Shown here piece by piece: positions 25,945-34,459 of a DNA stretch of 64,000 bases. The notes under the pieces were generated by a model. That model searched no databases and was not told where the DNA came from. It worked only from the letters and a program-made list of their open reading frames with translations. Each line of letters begins with the position of its first letter. Position 1 is the stretch's first letter. This DNA is from Paenibacillus agri (GTDB lineage: Bacteria > Bacillota > Bacilli > Paenibacillales > Paenibacillaceae), in contig NZ_JABWCS010000214.1 in the NCBI RefSeq assembly GCF_013359945.1, positions 150,675-214,674 on the forward strand, read 5' to 3'. The position numbers and the translations under genes were made by a program.

Positions 25945-26132
25945 GCTAACGGACCGTATAGTCCTTATTTTCCGGATGAAGTTGCTCCAGGTATATGGAG
26001 TGGACTCAGACGACGTTATTTCGTTCCAAACAGAGGATTTTGAACAGGATTTGTGCCCATAAGGTCTCTGGAGTCCTTTATCTTCCTGAATGGTTGATTT
26101 TATAGCCAATAAAGCCTCTGGAGTCCATTACG
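25945..26132. repeat. Four-motif palindromic repeat element, copy A
   Basis: Four related ~22-nt motifs, two forward then two reverse. The GGAC cores are at 25951 and 26002, the reverse GTCC cores at 26073 and 26123 (spacings 51, 71, 50). Motifs 3 and 4 read CTCTGGAGTCC. Copy B at 56182-56369 has the same layout. The rest of the 25856-26190 gap holds no gene I can support. Confidence 0.7.
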
Positions 26133-26190
26133 AAGCAAGCACTGGTAGTATGGAAGACATTATGATGGAAAAATTGTTAGTTTATTTTTC

Positions 26191-26223
26191 AAAAAAGAAA
26201 AGGCCATCCCGCAAGGGGTGGCT
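26191..26223 (-). terminator. Terminator of the methyltransferase gene
   Basis: Read on the minus strand: GCCACCCC-TTGC-GGGATGGC (one G-T pair) followed by CTTTTCTTTTTT. Confidence 0.8.
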
Positions 26224-26301
26224 CTTATACTTACCGTTCCAGTCAACACGGGGAATAGCGTATCTCACTAGTGTTAAAGTACAGAATATTCGAGCACCTT
26301 T

Positions 26302-27126
26302 CTATAAAGGCTTTGTCCCACACGCCATAAAAAATAGCATCATGGCATGAGCTTCCGGAGAACTAACAAAATGGTCATAGGATTTATTTAATTCCTCAAA
26401 TTCATATGAAGTAATAATGCCATGTTTATAGAAATCAGCAAAGCGGTTGATATCAAATTGTCGTTTGAAGCCTTCGATACTATGTAAATCACTATGTTGG
26501 ATGATTGCATCCATATCCACGTCTATAAAGCCGGAATCGGATAGAATCCGCGGCAAGCTTCTTCCGATATTCCGGTTGCCACCTCTTGAAGCCTGTAGTT
26601 GTGACAGCTTTTTCAATATGGATGGTAAAACATCTAGTTCAGGTTGAATAGCACCAAATACCCCGTCATCGATATCAATAATAATGAGCTTCCCGCCTGG
26701 TTTTAAGACACGGCTAAGTTCTTCCGCAGCTTGCAATGGGTTATGTAGATGAAGGAAAATTAATCGTGCAATCACAAAGTCATACTGATGATCGGGGAGT
26801 TCGGTATTGTAAATCGATGCTTTAACAAAATTAAGTCTTGATTCAGGGATATGACTTAGCCTCTGTCTAGCTTTTTCAAGCAGAATATCATCAATATCCA
26901 ATGCGGTAATTTGACTCTGCGGTAATTCCTCCAGTAGTTGTTCAGTAACAAAGCCAGGCCCACTTCCAACTTCCAATACCTTCATCCCATCTTGTAGTCC
27001 AAACCATTTCAGGGTGCGGTATTCTTTTTCCCAACCCATCAGAGCTTGTTCTTTTAAGCGCAACAATTCTGCGTCTGCTCCAATACTAACATTCTGAAAG
27101 TTATATGTTGATTTGCGTTCTTCCAA
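26302..27126 (-). CDS. Class I SAM-dependent methyltransferase
   Basis: 274 aa. Seen: SAM motif I VLEVGSGPGFVTEQ (glycines at residues 53-58), motif II acidic residue in ITALDIDDILLEKAR, FVIARLIFLHLHNP, and the post-motif RVLKPGGKLIIIDIDDG. This is the ubiE/Methyltransf_11-25 type; the substrate is unknown. Start ATG 27126 with AGGAGG upstream. Next upstream on the same strand is an alpha/beta hydrolase, 95 bp away, possibly co-transcribed. Confidence 0.85.
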   Translation of the reverse strand: MEERKSTYNFQNVSIGADAELLRLKEQALMGWEKEYRTLKWFGLQDGMKVLEVGSGPGFVTEQLLEELPQSQITALDIDDILLEKARQRLSHIPESRLNFVKASIYNTELPDHQYDFVIARLIFLHLHNPLQAAEELSRVLKPGGKLIIIDIDDGVFGAIQPELDVLPSILKKLSQLQASRGGNRNIGRSLPRILSDSGFIDVDMDAIIQHSDLHSIEGFKRQFDINRFADFYKHGIITSYEFEELNKSYDHFVSSPEAHAMMLFFMACGTKPL

Positions 27127-27221
27127 TGATATTTCCTCCTGTTAGATTATGAATTTAATGGAATAAAATAATCATAACATCGGTTGAAAGAAAAGTGAAA
27201 ATTACTACAGCGAGAATGCTT

Positions 27222-28100
27222 TCACTTCGATAATAGATTTTCAATAAACCAAGGTTTAATCAAAGGCAGAACCGTTTCAGGCTGCATCGCTTTTGTATGA
27301 TCCATGTTCTCCCCGCATAACAGATTAACATCCCAGCCATAGTGCTTTAGTACATCTTCATTTTTCTTTAATAAACCGCTGATATTGACAGTTACATTTC
27401 CAAAGTTCTCGCCATAAACAATAGTATCTTTGTCACCAGCGAATGTAAGCTTAGGAAAGTTTAATCCGGCCTGAATTTTGCTATCATCGAAATCTATTAA
27501 GTTTTTGTACATGGTGACAAATTGTTTGGTTTGTTTTGGATCTATGGTTACCTGTAAGTTATCCCAATCGAAATCCTCTGCACTGATATTTTCTTCGAAT
27601 TGATAATTAGAGTTATCATGATTATTTAATGCTTGCTCATAAGTCTTTGTGGTTACTACCATCATTTCTTTATAGGGCCCCTCATAGGGTGGGAATCCTC
27701 CCATAACTAAACTTTCCAAACGGTTTGTTCTAATCGCCAATTGTAAGCCAATTAGAGCCAACCAGGAGTAGCCGTAATAACTAAATGTGTTAACCTTCAG
27801 TTCATCAGCGATTCGTAATAAATCCTTTGAGATGTTCTCTGGTGTAAGAAGATCTGGTTGAGGATTGCGAAAAAGGTGGCCTTCATAGTCAAAGTACAAC
27901 ACCTGAAATTTATCAGAAAGTCCTTCCACAAAATTTCTTCCTAGTTCAGGATCTACACCCCACAATTTCAACGTTTCAGCTTCTTGACCAAAAACAGATT
28001 TTTTAGCGATTGGTAACATAATTACTTTACTAGCAGGATCTCCAGTCAAACCTGCCTCTAATTTTGATCCATCATTTAATGTTACGATTTTGTTCAACAT
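27222..28100 (-). CDS. Alpha/beta hydrolase fold protein
   Basis: 292 aa. Seen: the nucleophile elbow in YYGYSWLAL (G-x-S-x-x variant), oxyanion region VLYFDYEGHLFRNPQPD, PKLTFAGDKDTIVYG (acid Asp region), and a late His in ENMDHTKAMQPETV. Substrate unknown. Start ATG 28100 after GGGGAG; the GTG two codons earlier overlaps that site. Transcribed divergently from a MerR-type regulator, which probably controls it. Confidence 0.75.
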   Translation of the reverse strand: MLNKIVTLNDGSKLEAGLTGDPASKVIMLPIAKKSVFGQEAETLKLWGVDPELGRNFVEGLSDKFQVLYFDYEGHLFRNPQPDLLTPENISKDLLRIADELKVNTFSYYGYSWLALIGLQLAIRTNRLESLVMGGFPPYEGPYKEMMVVTTKTYEQALNNHDNSNYQFEENISAEDFDWDNLQVTIDPKQTKQFVTMYKNLIDFDDSKIQAGLNFPKLTFAGDKDTIVYGENFGNVTVNISGLLKKNEDVLKHYGWDVNLLCGENMDHTKAMQPETVLPLIKPWFIENLLSK

Positions 28101-28116
28101 GATCACTCCCCACCGG

Positions 28117-28162
28117 ATATACTAATAACATACAACATTCATGCAATAGTCCGGTTTTTCCC
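28117..28162 (-). promoter_or_regulatory. Candidate MerR-type promoter of the hydrolase gene
   Basis: Read on the minus strand: TTGCAT, a 19-bp spacer, TATATC. A 19-bp spacer is the hallmark of MerR-activated promoters, and the spacer contains a partial dyad (CATGAATGTTGTATG). Fits the divergent MerR gene. Confidence 0.45.
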
Positions 28163-28248
28163 AGCAAAACCTTGGTATTAGTATAGAATTCGGATTTTAT
28201 GTTAACGCAGCACTTTAAGGTTTTACTTTAAGATTTGGGAGTGGGGAA

Positions 28249-28956
28249 ATGCAAAGTATATTCACACCTACACAAATTGCTAACAAACTGAACGTAAGTA
28301 CCACTACTTTAAGGAGATATGAAGAACAAGGATTAATCCCTGATGTACCGAGAACGGCAGGAAGTCATAGATCCTATACTCTGGTACATTTTCAGGCTTT
28401 TAGTACCATTCGATCATTATTGAAGGGATATGATATACCTGTAGTCTACGATGTCATGAGGCGAATCAAGAATGGTGATATAACGGATGCTCTTTGGCTA
28501 GTGAACCATCAGCTGTACCTGACTCAAGAAGAAAAACAGCGGGTTGAAGAAATACTGGGTATGATCAGAAATGCTGATTTCAGCCAATACAGAAATATTA
28601 AATTAATACAGCCACTGACTATTGGAAAAGCAGCTGAAATTGCTGGGGTTAACACCTCTGCTATTAGGCATTGGGAGCAGGAGGGGTTGATTTCCTCAGA
28701 ACGAGACGAAGGTAATGGTTATCGAATTTTCACTATGTCTGAATTGCGGAAGATCTTAGTGATTAGCAGCTTAAGAAAAACAATTTATTACACTGAAAAT
28801 CTGAAAGACCTTCTAAATGACCTAGAAACACAACATTTTACAACAATAGATCGCTCGTTTCAGTTAGCACTTGAAAAATTAAACGATAAGCTAATAGCGC
28901 AATTAAAGGGAATAGTAGAACTAATGAAATATATAGGTTTCTTTAAAGAGGATTAG
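28249..28956 (+). CDS. MerR family regulator with two HTH domains
   Basis: 235 aa. Seen: an N-terminal winged HTH (FTPTQIANKLNVSTTTLRRYEEQGLIPDVPRTAGSHRSYT, residues 5-45) and a second MerR-like HTH around residues 124-165 (LTIGKAAEIAGVNTSAIRHWEQEGLISSERDEGNGYRIFT). MerR proteins normally carry one HTH followed by an effector domain; here no obvious effector domain or metal-binding cysteines are present. Start ATG 28249 after GTGGGGAA. Divergent from the hydrolase. Confidence 0.85.
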   Translation: MQSIFTPTQIANKLNVSTTTLRRYEEQGLIPDVPRTAGSHRSYTLVHFQAFSTIRSLLKGYDIPVVYDVMRRIKNGDITDALWLVNHQLYLTQEEKQRVEEILGMIRNADFSQYRNIKLIQPLTIGKAAEIAGVNTSAIRHWEQEGLISSERDEGNGYRIFTMSELRKILVISSLRKTIYYTENLKDLLNDLETQHFTTIDRSFQLALEKLNDKLIAQLKGIVELMKYIGFFKED

Positions 28957-29387
28957 CGATTCAGCTAAACAATCTCTTGGGTAGGAGAGACCGGATGCAG
29001 CAGGTGATAATTTTTATCCGGTTATCATGTATCCCCTATGAGTTTTCCCGTGATCATCCGTGTACATTAGATATTCTACTTTGCCTGCCGGTGTACAGGA
29101 GAACTCCAGTTGTTCATGAATCATTTCCGTGATAAAGGTGATCTTGGCGGTATCCTGACGGATAGGGATTAGTTTGAATAATAACAGAAGGGTTCGAAAT
29201 GAAACGCTTGAGCATTTGTTATCTCCTTTTGAAACAACCTTCAAATACTGCGGTGCGGATTATCGTTCGTTCTATGCGTTTTATGGTACAGAAAGTGAGT
29301 ATCCTATAAGCGATTTGGAAAAAAGCGTGCAAGATTATTTGAATTTTATTGACAATCTGTAAAATAGAAGCTTTATTAAAACTAAAA
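28957..29387. other. Region with possible small-gene remnant
   Basis: 431 bp. An inverted repeat ACCGGAT/ATCCGGT lies at about 28991-29022. A 62-codon plus frame (29174-29362, TTG start, ends in YPISDLEKSVQDYLNFIDNL) and a 76-codon minus frame (29014-29244, ends in VEYLMYTDDHGKTHRGYMITG) both read like protein fragments and overlap in part. Neither has a good ribosome site. I could not decide which is real. Confidence 0.3.
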
Positions 29388-29425
29388 GAAAAGAAGTATT
29401 TCCTTATGAGGAGATACTTCTTTTC
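29388..29425. terminator. Bidirectional terminator
   Basis: GAAAAGAAGTAT (29388-29399) pairs with ATACTTCTTTTC (29414-29425); inner TCCT/AGGA. Lies between plus-strand sequence and the convergent HxlR gene, and serves either direction. Confidence 0.75.
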
Positions 29426-29427
29426 AT

Positions 29428-29775
29428 TTAAACCAGAATGGCTGGCTTGTTGTTATCTCCCCAATCGCACATCATATCTAACAAGGGAATAAGGGAAAGA
29501 CCACGCTCAGACAGTGAATATTCAACTTTTGGCGGCACCTGGGGATATTCCTTCCGTAGGATAAGGCCATCGGCCTCCAATTCTTTTAACATAATACTTA
29601 GCGTTTTAAAAGAAATGGTACCGATATTTCGCTTCAGCTCATTATGCCGCAAAACTTTATTTTCAGACAGCCAATACAAAATAATCATTTTGTATTTACC
29701 GCCGATCAAAGACAATGTATATCCAAAGCTAGTATCTTTTAGCGTCACACCAGTAGGAACACAGCTTTCAGGCAC
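29428..29775 (-). CDS. HxlR family winged-helix transcriptional regulator
   Basis: 115 aa. Seen: TLSLIGGKYKMIILYWLSENKVLRHNELKRNIGTISFKTLSIMLKELEADGLILRKEYPQVPPKVEYSLSERGLSLIPLLDMMCDWG, which covers the whole HxlR wHTH domain, including the wing PPKVEYSLSERG. Start GTG 29775 after AGGAGA. Divergent from the ECF sigma gene, so targets may lie nearby. Ligand unknown. Confidence 0.9.
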   Translation of the reverse strand: MPESCVPTGVTLKDTSFGYTLSLIGGKYKMIILYWLSENKVLRHNELKRNIGTISFKTLSIMLKELEADGLILRKEYPQVPPKVEYSLSERGLSLIPLLDMMCDWGDNNKPAILV

Positions 29776-29947
29776 AAGTTACACTCTCCTTTAGAATCAT
29801 ACATATTCGAATTATACATACTTCATATATTATAGTGTAGTTGAAGAGAGGAAAACACGGTTATTTCAAATAAATTTATAATAGTTAAGACGGTTTCTTA
29901 ATTCTTCTTACGTCTAATGTTATGACCTTAATTTGAGGAGGATGAAA

Positions 29948-30952
29948 GTGGGTTGTACGGATACAGAGCTGGTAAATAGGGTGTGTAAAGGAGAGGTTGA
30001 TGCATTCGGTGAACTGATCAGCAAATATGCCAATGCAGTTTACGGGGTAGCTTACGGCAAATTGGGTAATTTCCACACTGCACAGGATATTGCACAGGAG
30101 GTCTTTGTCAAGATATTCAAGAAGCTGTCCAGCTTAAAGGAACCCGAAAAACTTGGCAGTTGGTTATATGCAGTTACCACAAGGGAATGCATGGATTGGT
30201 TCAGGGCTAACAAGCACAAGGAAGTGTACGAATTAGCGGAACAAGTAGATACTCCGCAGCTAGAAAGCACCGAAGATCAATTATTAAAGAAAGAACTTCA
30301 GAGTGAGGTATGGAATGCTCTAAACACCCTATCCGAAGCTAACCGTACAGTCACAATTCTGTACTACATTGATGGCTATAAGATTAGGGAAATCAGCGAT
30401 TTCCTTGGTATATCCGTCGAGGCAGTAGAGAGCAGACTCCGCAGATCAAGAACATCATTAAAGAAGGGGATGTTAAGCATGGTGAATGATAATCTCAGCC
30501 AGAACAGATTGAACGAGGAGTTTAAGAAGAAGGTATTTCAAGATGAGAGAATGCCAGAAACGCAATTCCGGCGTGTGGCTATGGGAGGCAGTGATTTTGA
30601 CGACAGCGATCTGAATACAACACGATTCTATAACATTAATCTGGAGGGCTCCAGTTTTGATGATATCAATATGAGCAAGACCGTCTTTAACAATATAACC
30701 TTCCATCTTGCAAAATTTGTTGAGGTTGGACTGTGGGAGATTGAGGTGAGTAATTGTGAACTGGGAGGAGCTTATTTCCACGATATTAAGATGCATGGAG
30801 AACCTAACAGGTTCGAAAATTGCGAATTACAGGGGAGCTCCTTCTTAAACTGCAATCTTTCAAACGTCGATATTAAAGACTGCGATATCTCAGGGCTTAA
30901 AGTTAATGGGGTGTCCATCGAAACCCTTTTAGAGAGCTATAATAACAAATAA
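29948..30952 (+). CDS. ECF sigma factor with C-terminal pentapeptide-like repeats
   Basis: 334 aa. Residues about 1-165 are an ECF sigma factor: region 2 (ELISKYANAVYGVAYGKLGNFHTAQDIAQEVFVKIFKKL) and region 4 (LNTLSEANRTVTILYYIDGYKIREISDFLGISVEAVESRLRRSR). Residues about 195-325 carry pentapeptide-like repeats (SDFDDSDLNTTRFYNINLEGSSFDDINMSKTVF, CELQGSSFLNCNLSNVDIKDCDI), expected to form a right-handed beta-helix. Start GTG 29948 is six bases from GAGGAGG (29935-29941); ATG 29942 abuts that site. No anti-sigma gene is adjacent, so the C-terminal domain may regulate it. Confidence 0.88.
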   Translation: MGCTDTELVNRVCKGEVDAFGELISKYANAVYGVAYGKLGNFHTAQDIAQEVFVKIFKKLSSLKEPEKLGSWLYAVTTRECMDWFRANKHKEVYELAEQVDTPQLESTEDQLLKKELQSEVWNALNTLSEANRTVTILYYIDGYKIREISDFLGISVEAVESRLRRSRTSLKKGMLSMVNDNLSQNRLNEEFKKKVFQDERMPETQFRRVAMGGSDFDDSDLNTTRFYNINLEGSSFDDINMSKTVFNNITFHLAKFVEVGLWEIEVSNCELGGAYFHDIKMHGEPNRFENCELQGSSFLNCNLSNVDIKDCDISGLKVNGVSIETLLESYNNK

Positions 30953-30974
30953 AACTTGTGGGCTGTTTAAATGC

Positions 30975-31008
30975 AAAGGCCATCCTGTACCCAGGATGGT
31001 CTTTGTTA
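30975..31008 (+). terminator. Terminator after the ECF sigma gene
   Basis: AAAGGCCATCCTG (30975-30987) pairs with CAGGATGGTCTTT (30992-31004; one G-T pair), then GTT. Confidence 0.75.
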
Positions 31009-31100
31009 ATTACTAATTATAATTAAACTTTACCGAAATAATTCCACAGACTTTAGTATTATGAAATGGGATATCCATTTATATACAAAGGGGAATTGAA

Positions 31101-32234
31101 ATGCTGAAGGTATTTGAGGTTGCCAAGTCACTTTTGAATCATATAGAGAAAGTCTACGCTGAAGAGATTGCGATTGTTGCTTACTACGGGTCATACGCGC
31201 AGGGAACGGAGACGAAACGTTCTGACTTGGACTTCTTTTTTATTCCAGCCACACCGAAAGGTTATGACGCAAGTATTCAATTTATTATTGATGACATAAG
31301 CTTTGATTTCTGGCCGATTAGTTGGGAACGTGCGGAGAGAATGGCTTCGTTTCAAGAAGATAAAACCACGATTATCACAGATTGTAAGCTACTGTATACC
31401 CGTTCGGATGAAGATCGCGCAAGATTTTTGAAGCTTCGGGAGACCACCTCTGCATTGCAGGCCTCTGTGAATGCGCAAAAGATGATAGAGAAGGCTGAAG
31501 CCGAACTTCGTGACGTTTATGTGCATTTGTATAAGCTGACCCGCGCTAAAGAGTACGGTTCTTTAACGTTCTATAGAACAGAGGCACATGGTATTTTAAC
31601 AAAGATATTTCTAAGCCTTGCCCTGTTAAATAGGACGTATTACTCAAAGGGCTTTGGTAAAAACATGGAACAAATATTAAGCCTTCAGATTAAGCCGGTT
31701 CGCTTAGAATCTTATATAGAAACGATTACACGAAGCGGCGTGAACGCCGATATTCTTGAGGCATGTGAAGCACTCGTCGCAGATACTCTTGAATTAATTA
31801 TTGTGCAAAAAGAAAAGCACTACAGCAATCCTGCTTACCCCCATAGAATGAAGGGCTTTTACGAAGAGGAAAAGGGCGTTCTTGATAAAATCATTACCGC
31901 TTGTGAGGCGAATGATTTCGATACTGCATTTTTCTCTGCTGTCCATGTGCAGGATGTAATCGCTGCCTTTTTGTTTTACGCTGAAACCGGGCATTGGCCA
32001 AGTGATTATACCACTGATTTTAAATACCAGGAGCAGTACCTGCAATTGGGATTCCCGAATCTGGTGTCACTTCTTCACTCACAAGATCTATCGCAATTAC
32101 AAGCAGCTACTGAACGTTTAAGCACTATGTTAGAGGCTTATCTGCGAAGCAAAGGGGTCGACATCAATCGTTTTGAGGACGTTGAGCAGTTTGTAGTGTT
32201 TCTTGAGAAGAAGGAAGCGACCGGCCAAATTTGA
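31101..32234 (+). CDS. Nucleotidyltransferase domain protein
   Basis: 377 aa. Seen: polymerase-beta-type nucleotidyltransferase motif YYGSYAQGTETKRSDLDFF, with Gly30-Ser31 and the metal-binding Asp42 and Asp44, in the first 50 residues. The rest is mostly helical and has no motif I recognise. The layout recalls aminoglycoside or kanamycin nucleotidyltransferases, but the substrate cannot be told. ATG 31101 after AAAGGGGAA. Confidence 0.75.
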   Translation: MLKVFEVAKSLLNHIEKVYAEEIAIVAYYGSYAQGTETKRSDLDFFFIPATPKGYDASIQFIIDDISFDFWPISWERAERMASFQEDKTTIITDCKLLYTRSDEDRARFLKLRETTSALQASVNAQKMIEKAEAELRDVYVHLYKLTRAKEYGSLTFYRTEAHGILTKIFLSLALLNRTYYSKGFGKNMEQILSLQIKPVRLESYIETITRSGVNADILEACEALVADTLELIIVQKEKHYSNPAYPHRMKGFYEEEKGVLDKIITACEANDFDTAFFSAVHVQDVIAAFLFYAETGHWPSDYTTDFKYQEQYLQLGFPNLVSLLHSQDLSQLQAATERLSTMLEAYLRSKGVDINRFEDVEQFVVFLEKKEATGQI

Positions 32235-32563
32235 TTGGGAGGCACTGGAATGGATCAAGAACAACACGATCTTGAATGACTGCGCTCTCTAGGTAAATTG
32301 TTCTGACGACGCAGCAGTATTTGAATGGTTCTAAGGTGAATGCCTTCATTCGCATTGGTCCTTCGCTGGAGCAGCAAAACATAACCACCCTGATTTACCG
32401 TTCTACAAGTAAGCATTTGCCCCTTGAAAAGCGTCTGGAATCACTGAATGCTATTTTTGAATTTCATACTTTTGTTGAAGCACAAGGGTATGTCGCCGTT
32501 GATTTCTACGAGACTGGGTTGCAGAAAGTAGATTCCGGATCGAGAACGAAATTCCGATTGTGA
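32235..32563 (+). pseudogene. Remnant of a kinase/phosphotransferase-like gene
   Basis: An 80-codon frame (32321-32563) contains LPLEKRLESLNAIFEFHTFVEAQGYVAVDFYETGLQKVDS, which recalls the C-lobe of small phosphotransferase/kinase-like proteins (VAxDFYDGxxxYDF). It lacks an N-terminal catalytic part and a normal C-terminus, and has no ribosome site. Judged a decayed fragment from memory of the family, without a search. Confidence 0.35.
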
Positions 32564-32602
32564 ATATGTAACGCCTTTTCTTCCCAAAATCACTTCTCGG
32601 AG

Positions 32603-32631
32603 TTGACATGCTGTGCTCATTCTGTCATACT
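32603..32631 (+). promoter_or_regulatory. Sigma-A promoter of the pyr operon
   Basis: TTGACA (32603-32608), 17-bp spacer, CATACT (32626-32631). Transcription would begin around 32638, just before the PyrR-binding hairpin. Confidence 0.75.
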
Positions 32632-32656
32632 TCTATTAAATGAATAGCGCCTTTAA

Positions 32657-32811
32657 TTCAGTCCCGTGAGACTGGCAAGGTAACGTGAATCGAGGTTCGC
32701 GACTCTAGGAAGGTATCCGTATGACTATACGGAAGTCTTTTCATGTGCGCAGCCGTCATCTTCTTCATGTGTGGATTCCACTCCTTGCCTGTTTCAGGCA
32801 AGGAGTTTTTT
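32657..32811 (+). promoter_or_regulatory. PyrR-binding attenuator leader
   Basis: CAGTCCCGTGAGACTGGCAAGG near 32659-32680 matches the PyrR-binding hairpin (anti-antiterminator, core GAGRCUGGCAAGG). A terminator follows: CTCCTTGCCTG (32781-32791), TTT loop, CAGGCAAGGAG (32795-32805), TTTTTTG. With UMP/UTP-bound PyrR the terminator should form and shut off the pyr genes, as in B. subtilis. Confidence 0.85.
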
Positions 32812-32859
32812 GTTTTCCAAGGAACTTGAAGTGGCGTTCTAACAGAGAGGATGACAATC

Positions 32860-33444
32860 ATGGTTACTGAAAAAAACGTCATTATGGACGAAACGGCGAT
32901 TCGCCGGGCGTTATCACGAATTGCACATGAGATTTTGGAGAAGAACAAAGGTATTGAGAACTGCTTGTTAGTGGGCATTCGCACTCGGGGCGTGTATCTG
33001 GCCCGCCGGATTGCAGAGCGCATCAAGGAGATTGAAGGGGTAGCCATTCCTTACGGTGAGCTGGATATTACCCATTATCGCGATGACCGTAGTGATGAGG
33101 GCAAGAGCAGCAGTGAAGCAGGAGCCTCGGCGGTAGTAAGCAGCAATCTGATGCTGAATGCGGACAGCGCAGGCATCCACGATCAAAAAGTTATTCTATG
33201 CGACGATGTACTTTACACCGGACGGACCATCCGGGCGGCGATGGATGCCCTGATGGACTGCGGCAGGCCGCGGATGATTCAACTAGCGGTCCTTGCGGAT
33301 CGCGGTCACCGTGAGCTGCCGATCCGGCCAGATTATGTCGGCAAGAACGTACCTACCTCCAAACATGAGCAAATCGAAGTGGCGCTGAAGGAATATGACG
33401 GTAAAGACGAAGTGTCCATTATTTCGCAATGGGAGGAAAAATAA
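32860..33444 (+). CDS. pyrR: Bifunctional pyr operon regulator / uracil phosphoribosyltransferase
   Basis: RNA-binding attenuation protein (194 aa) with a PRTase fold. Seen: the PRPP-binding motif KVILCDDVLYTGRTIRAAMDAL, LVGIRTRGVYLARRIAERI, and YRDDRS in the flexible loop. Start ATG 32860, nine bases after AGAGAGG; ATG 32851 abuts that site. First gene of the operon; its RNA target lies about 180 bp upstream. Confidence 0.96.
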   Translation: MVTEKNVIMDETAIRRALSRIAHEILEKNKGIENCLLVGIRTRGVYLARRIAERIKEIEGVAIPYGELDITHYRDDRSDEGKSSSEAGASAVVSSNLMLNADSAGIHDQKVILCDDVLYTGRTIRAAMDALMDCGRPRMIQLAVLADRGHRELPIRPDYVGKNVPTSKHEQIEVALKEYDGKDEVSIISQWEEK

Positions 33445-33446
33445 TC

Positions 33447-34355
33447 ATGATGACAGCAACCAAGGTGAAGGAACGCAGCTTGCTCGGCTTAAAGGATCTG
33501 GATAGCTCAGAGATCGAACAGCTGCTGGAGAGAACGTCCCATTGGGATAATCAGAGTCAGAAATTAACACCCGTTCTGGAATCGCGGTTTGTGTCCAACA
33601 TGTTTTTTGAGAATAGTACCCGCACCCGCTTCTCATTCGAAATGGCTGAGAAGCGCCTCGGTGCACAAGTGTTGAACTTCACGGCTGCTGCTTCCAGCGT
33701 AGAAAAAGGCGAGTCGATCTACGACACCGTACGGACGCTGGAATCCATGGGGATCGACGCGGGGGTTATTCGCTTGAAGCCGGCAGGGGTGCTGGAGCAG
33801 CTTGCGGAGAAAGTAGCTATCCCGCTAATCAACGCGGGTGATGGTAACAACGAACATCCGACACAAGCGCTGCTGGATATGTATACCATGACCAAGCATT
33901 TCGGTGCTCTGAAAGGCCTGAAGGTGTCGATCATCGGAGATATCCTGCACAGCCGTGTGGCTCGTTCCAACCTCTGGGGATTGACCAAGATGGGAGCACA
34001 GGTGCAGTTCTGCGCACCAGAGAATATGAAGGCTCCCGAGCTTGCGGCTTACGCGCCATATGTTTCCATGGAAGAGGCGATGCAAGCTGATGTGGTGATG
34101 ATGCTGCGGGTACAGCTCGAGCGTCATGCCAGCGGAATTCTGCAGTCGGCAGAAGAATATCGCCGCCAGTTCGGCCTGACCGAAGAACGCGCTTCGAAGC
34201 TTAGTGCAGGCACGATCATCATGCACCCTGCACCGGTGAATCGGAACGTTGAGATTGATGATGCAGTGGTGGAATGCAGCCAGTCGCGCATCTTTCCGCA
34301 AATGTCCAACGGGGTACCGGTACGGATGGCTGTACTCGAAAGAGCGCTTCTCTAA
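33447..34355 (+). CDS. pyrB: Aspartate carbamoyltransferase catalytic subunit
   Basis: 302 aa; condenses carbamoyl phosphate and aspartate. Seen: carbamoyl-phosphate loop FFENSTRTRFSFEMAEKRLG, LINAGDGNNEHPTQALLDMYTM, VMMLRVQLER, and HPAPVNRNVEIDD. ATG 33447 (or 33450) lies after GGGAGGAA; the pyrR stop is at 33444. No pyrI-type regulatory chain is present, as usual in Bacillales. Confidence 0.96.
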   Translation: MMTATKVKERSLLGLKDLDSSEIEQLLERTSHWDNQSQKLTPVLESRFVSNMFFENSTRTRFSFEMAEKRLGAQVLNFTAAASSVEKGESIYDTVRTLESMGIDAGVIRLKPAGVLEQLAEKVAIPLINAGDGNNEHPTQALLDMYTMTKHFGALKGLKVSIIGDILHSRVARSNLWGLTKMGAQVQFCAPENMKAPELAAYAPYVSMEEAMQADVVMMLRVQLERHASGILQSAEEYRRQFGLTEERASKLSAGTIIMHPAPVNRNVEIDDAVVECSQSRIFPQMSNGVPVRMAVLERALL

Positions 34356-34459
34356 AAAAAGCTAACATTAACCGATTAATAAATATACACAATGATGAAT
34401 TTTTATTATATAATAACGGGGAAGCTTGCGGCAGTGGTCTGCAGGCAAAAAGGAGAATC

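Noticed and set aside
26090..26350. 86-codon plus-strand frame between dapL and the methyltransferase
   Set aside because: Runs through palindromic copy A, the minus-strand terminator and the 3' end of the methyltransferase gene.
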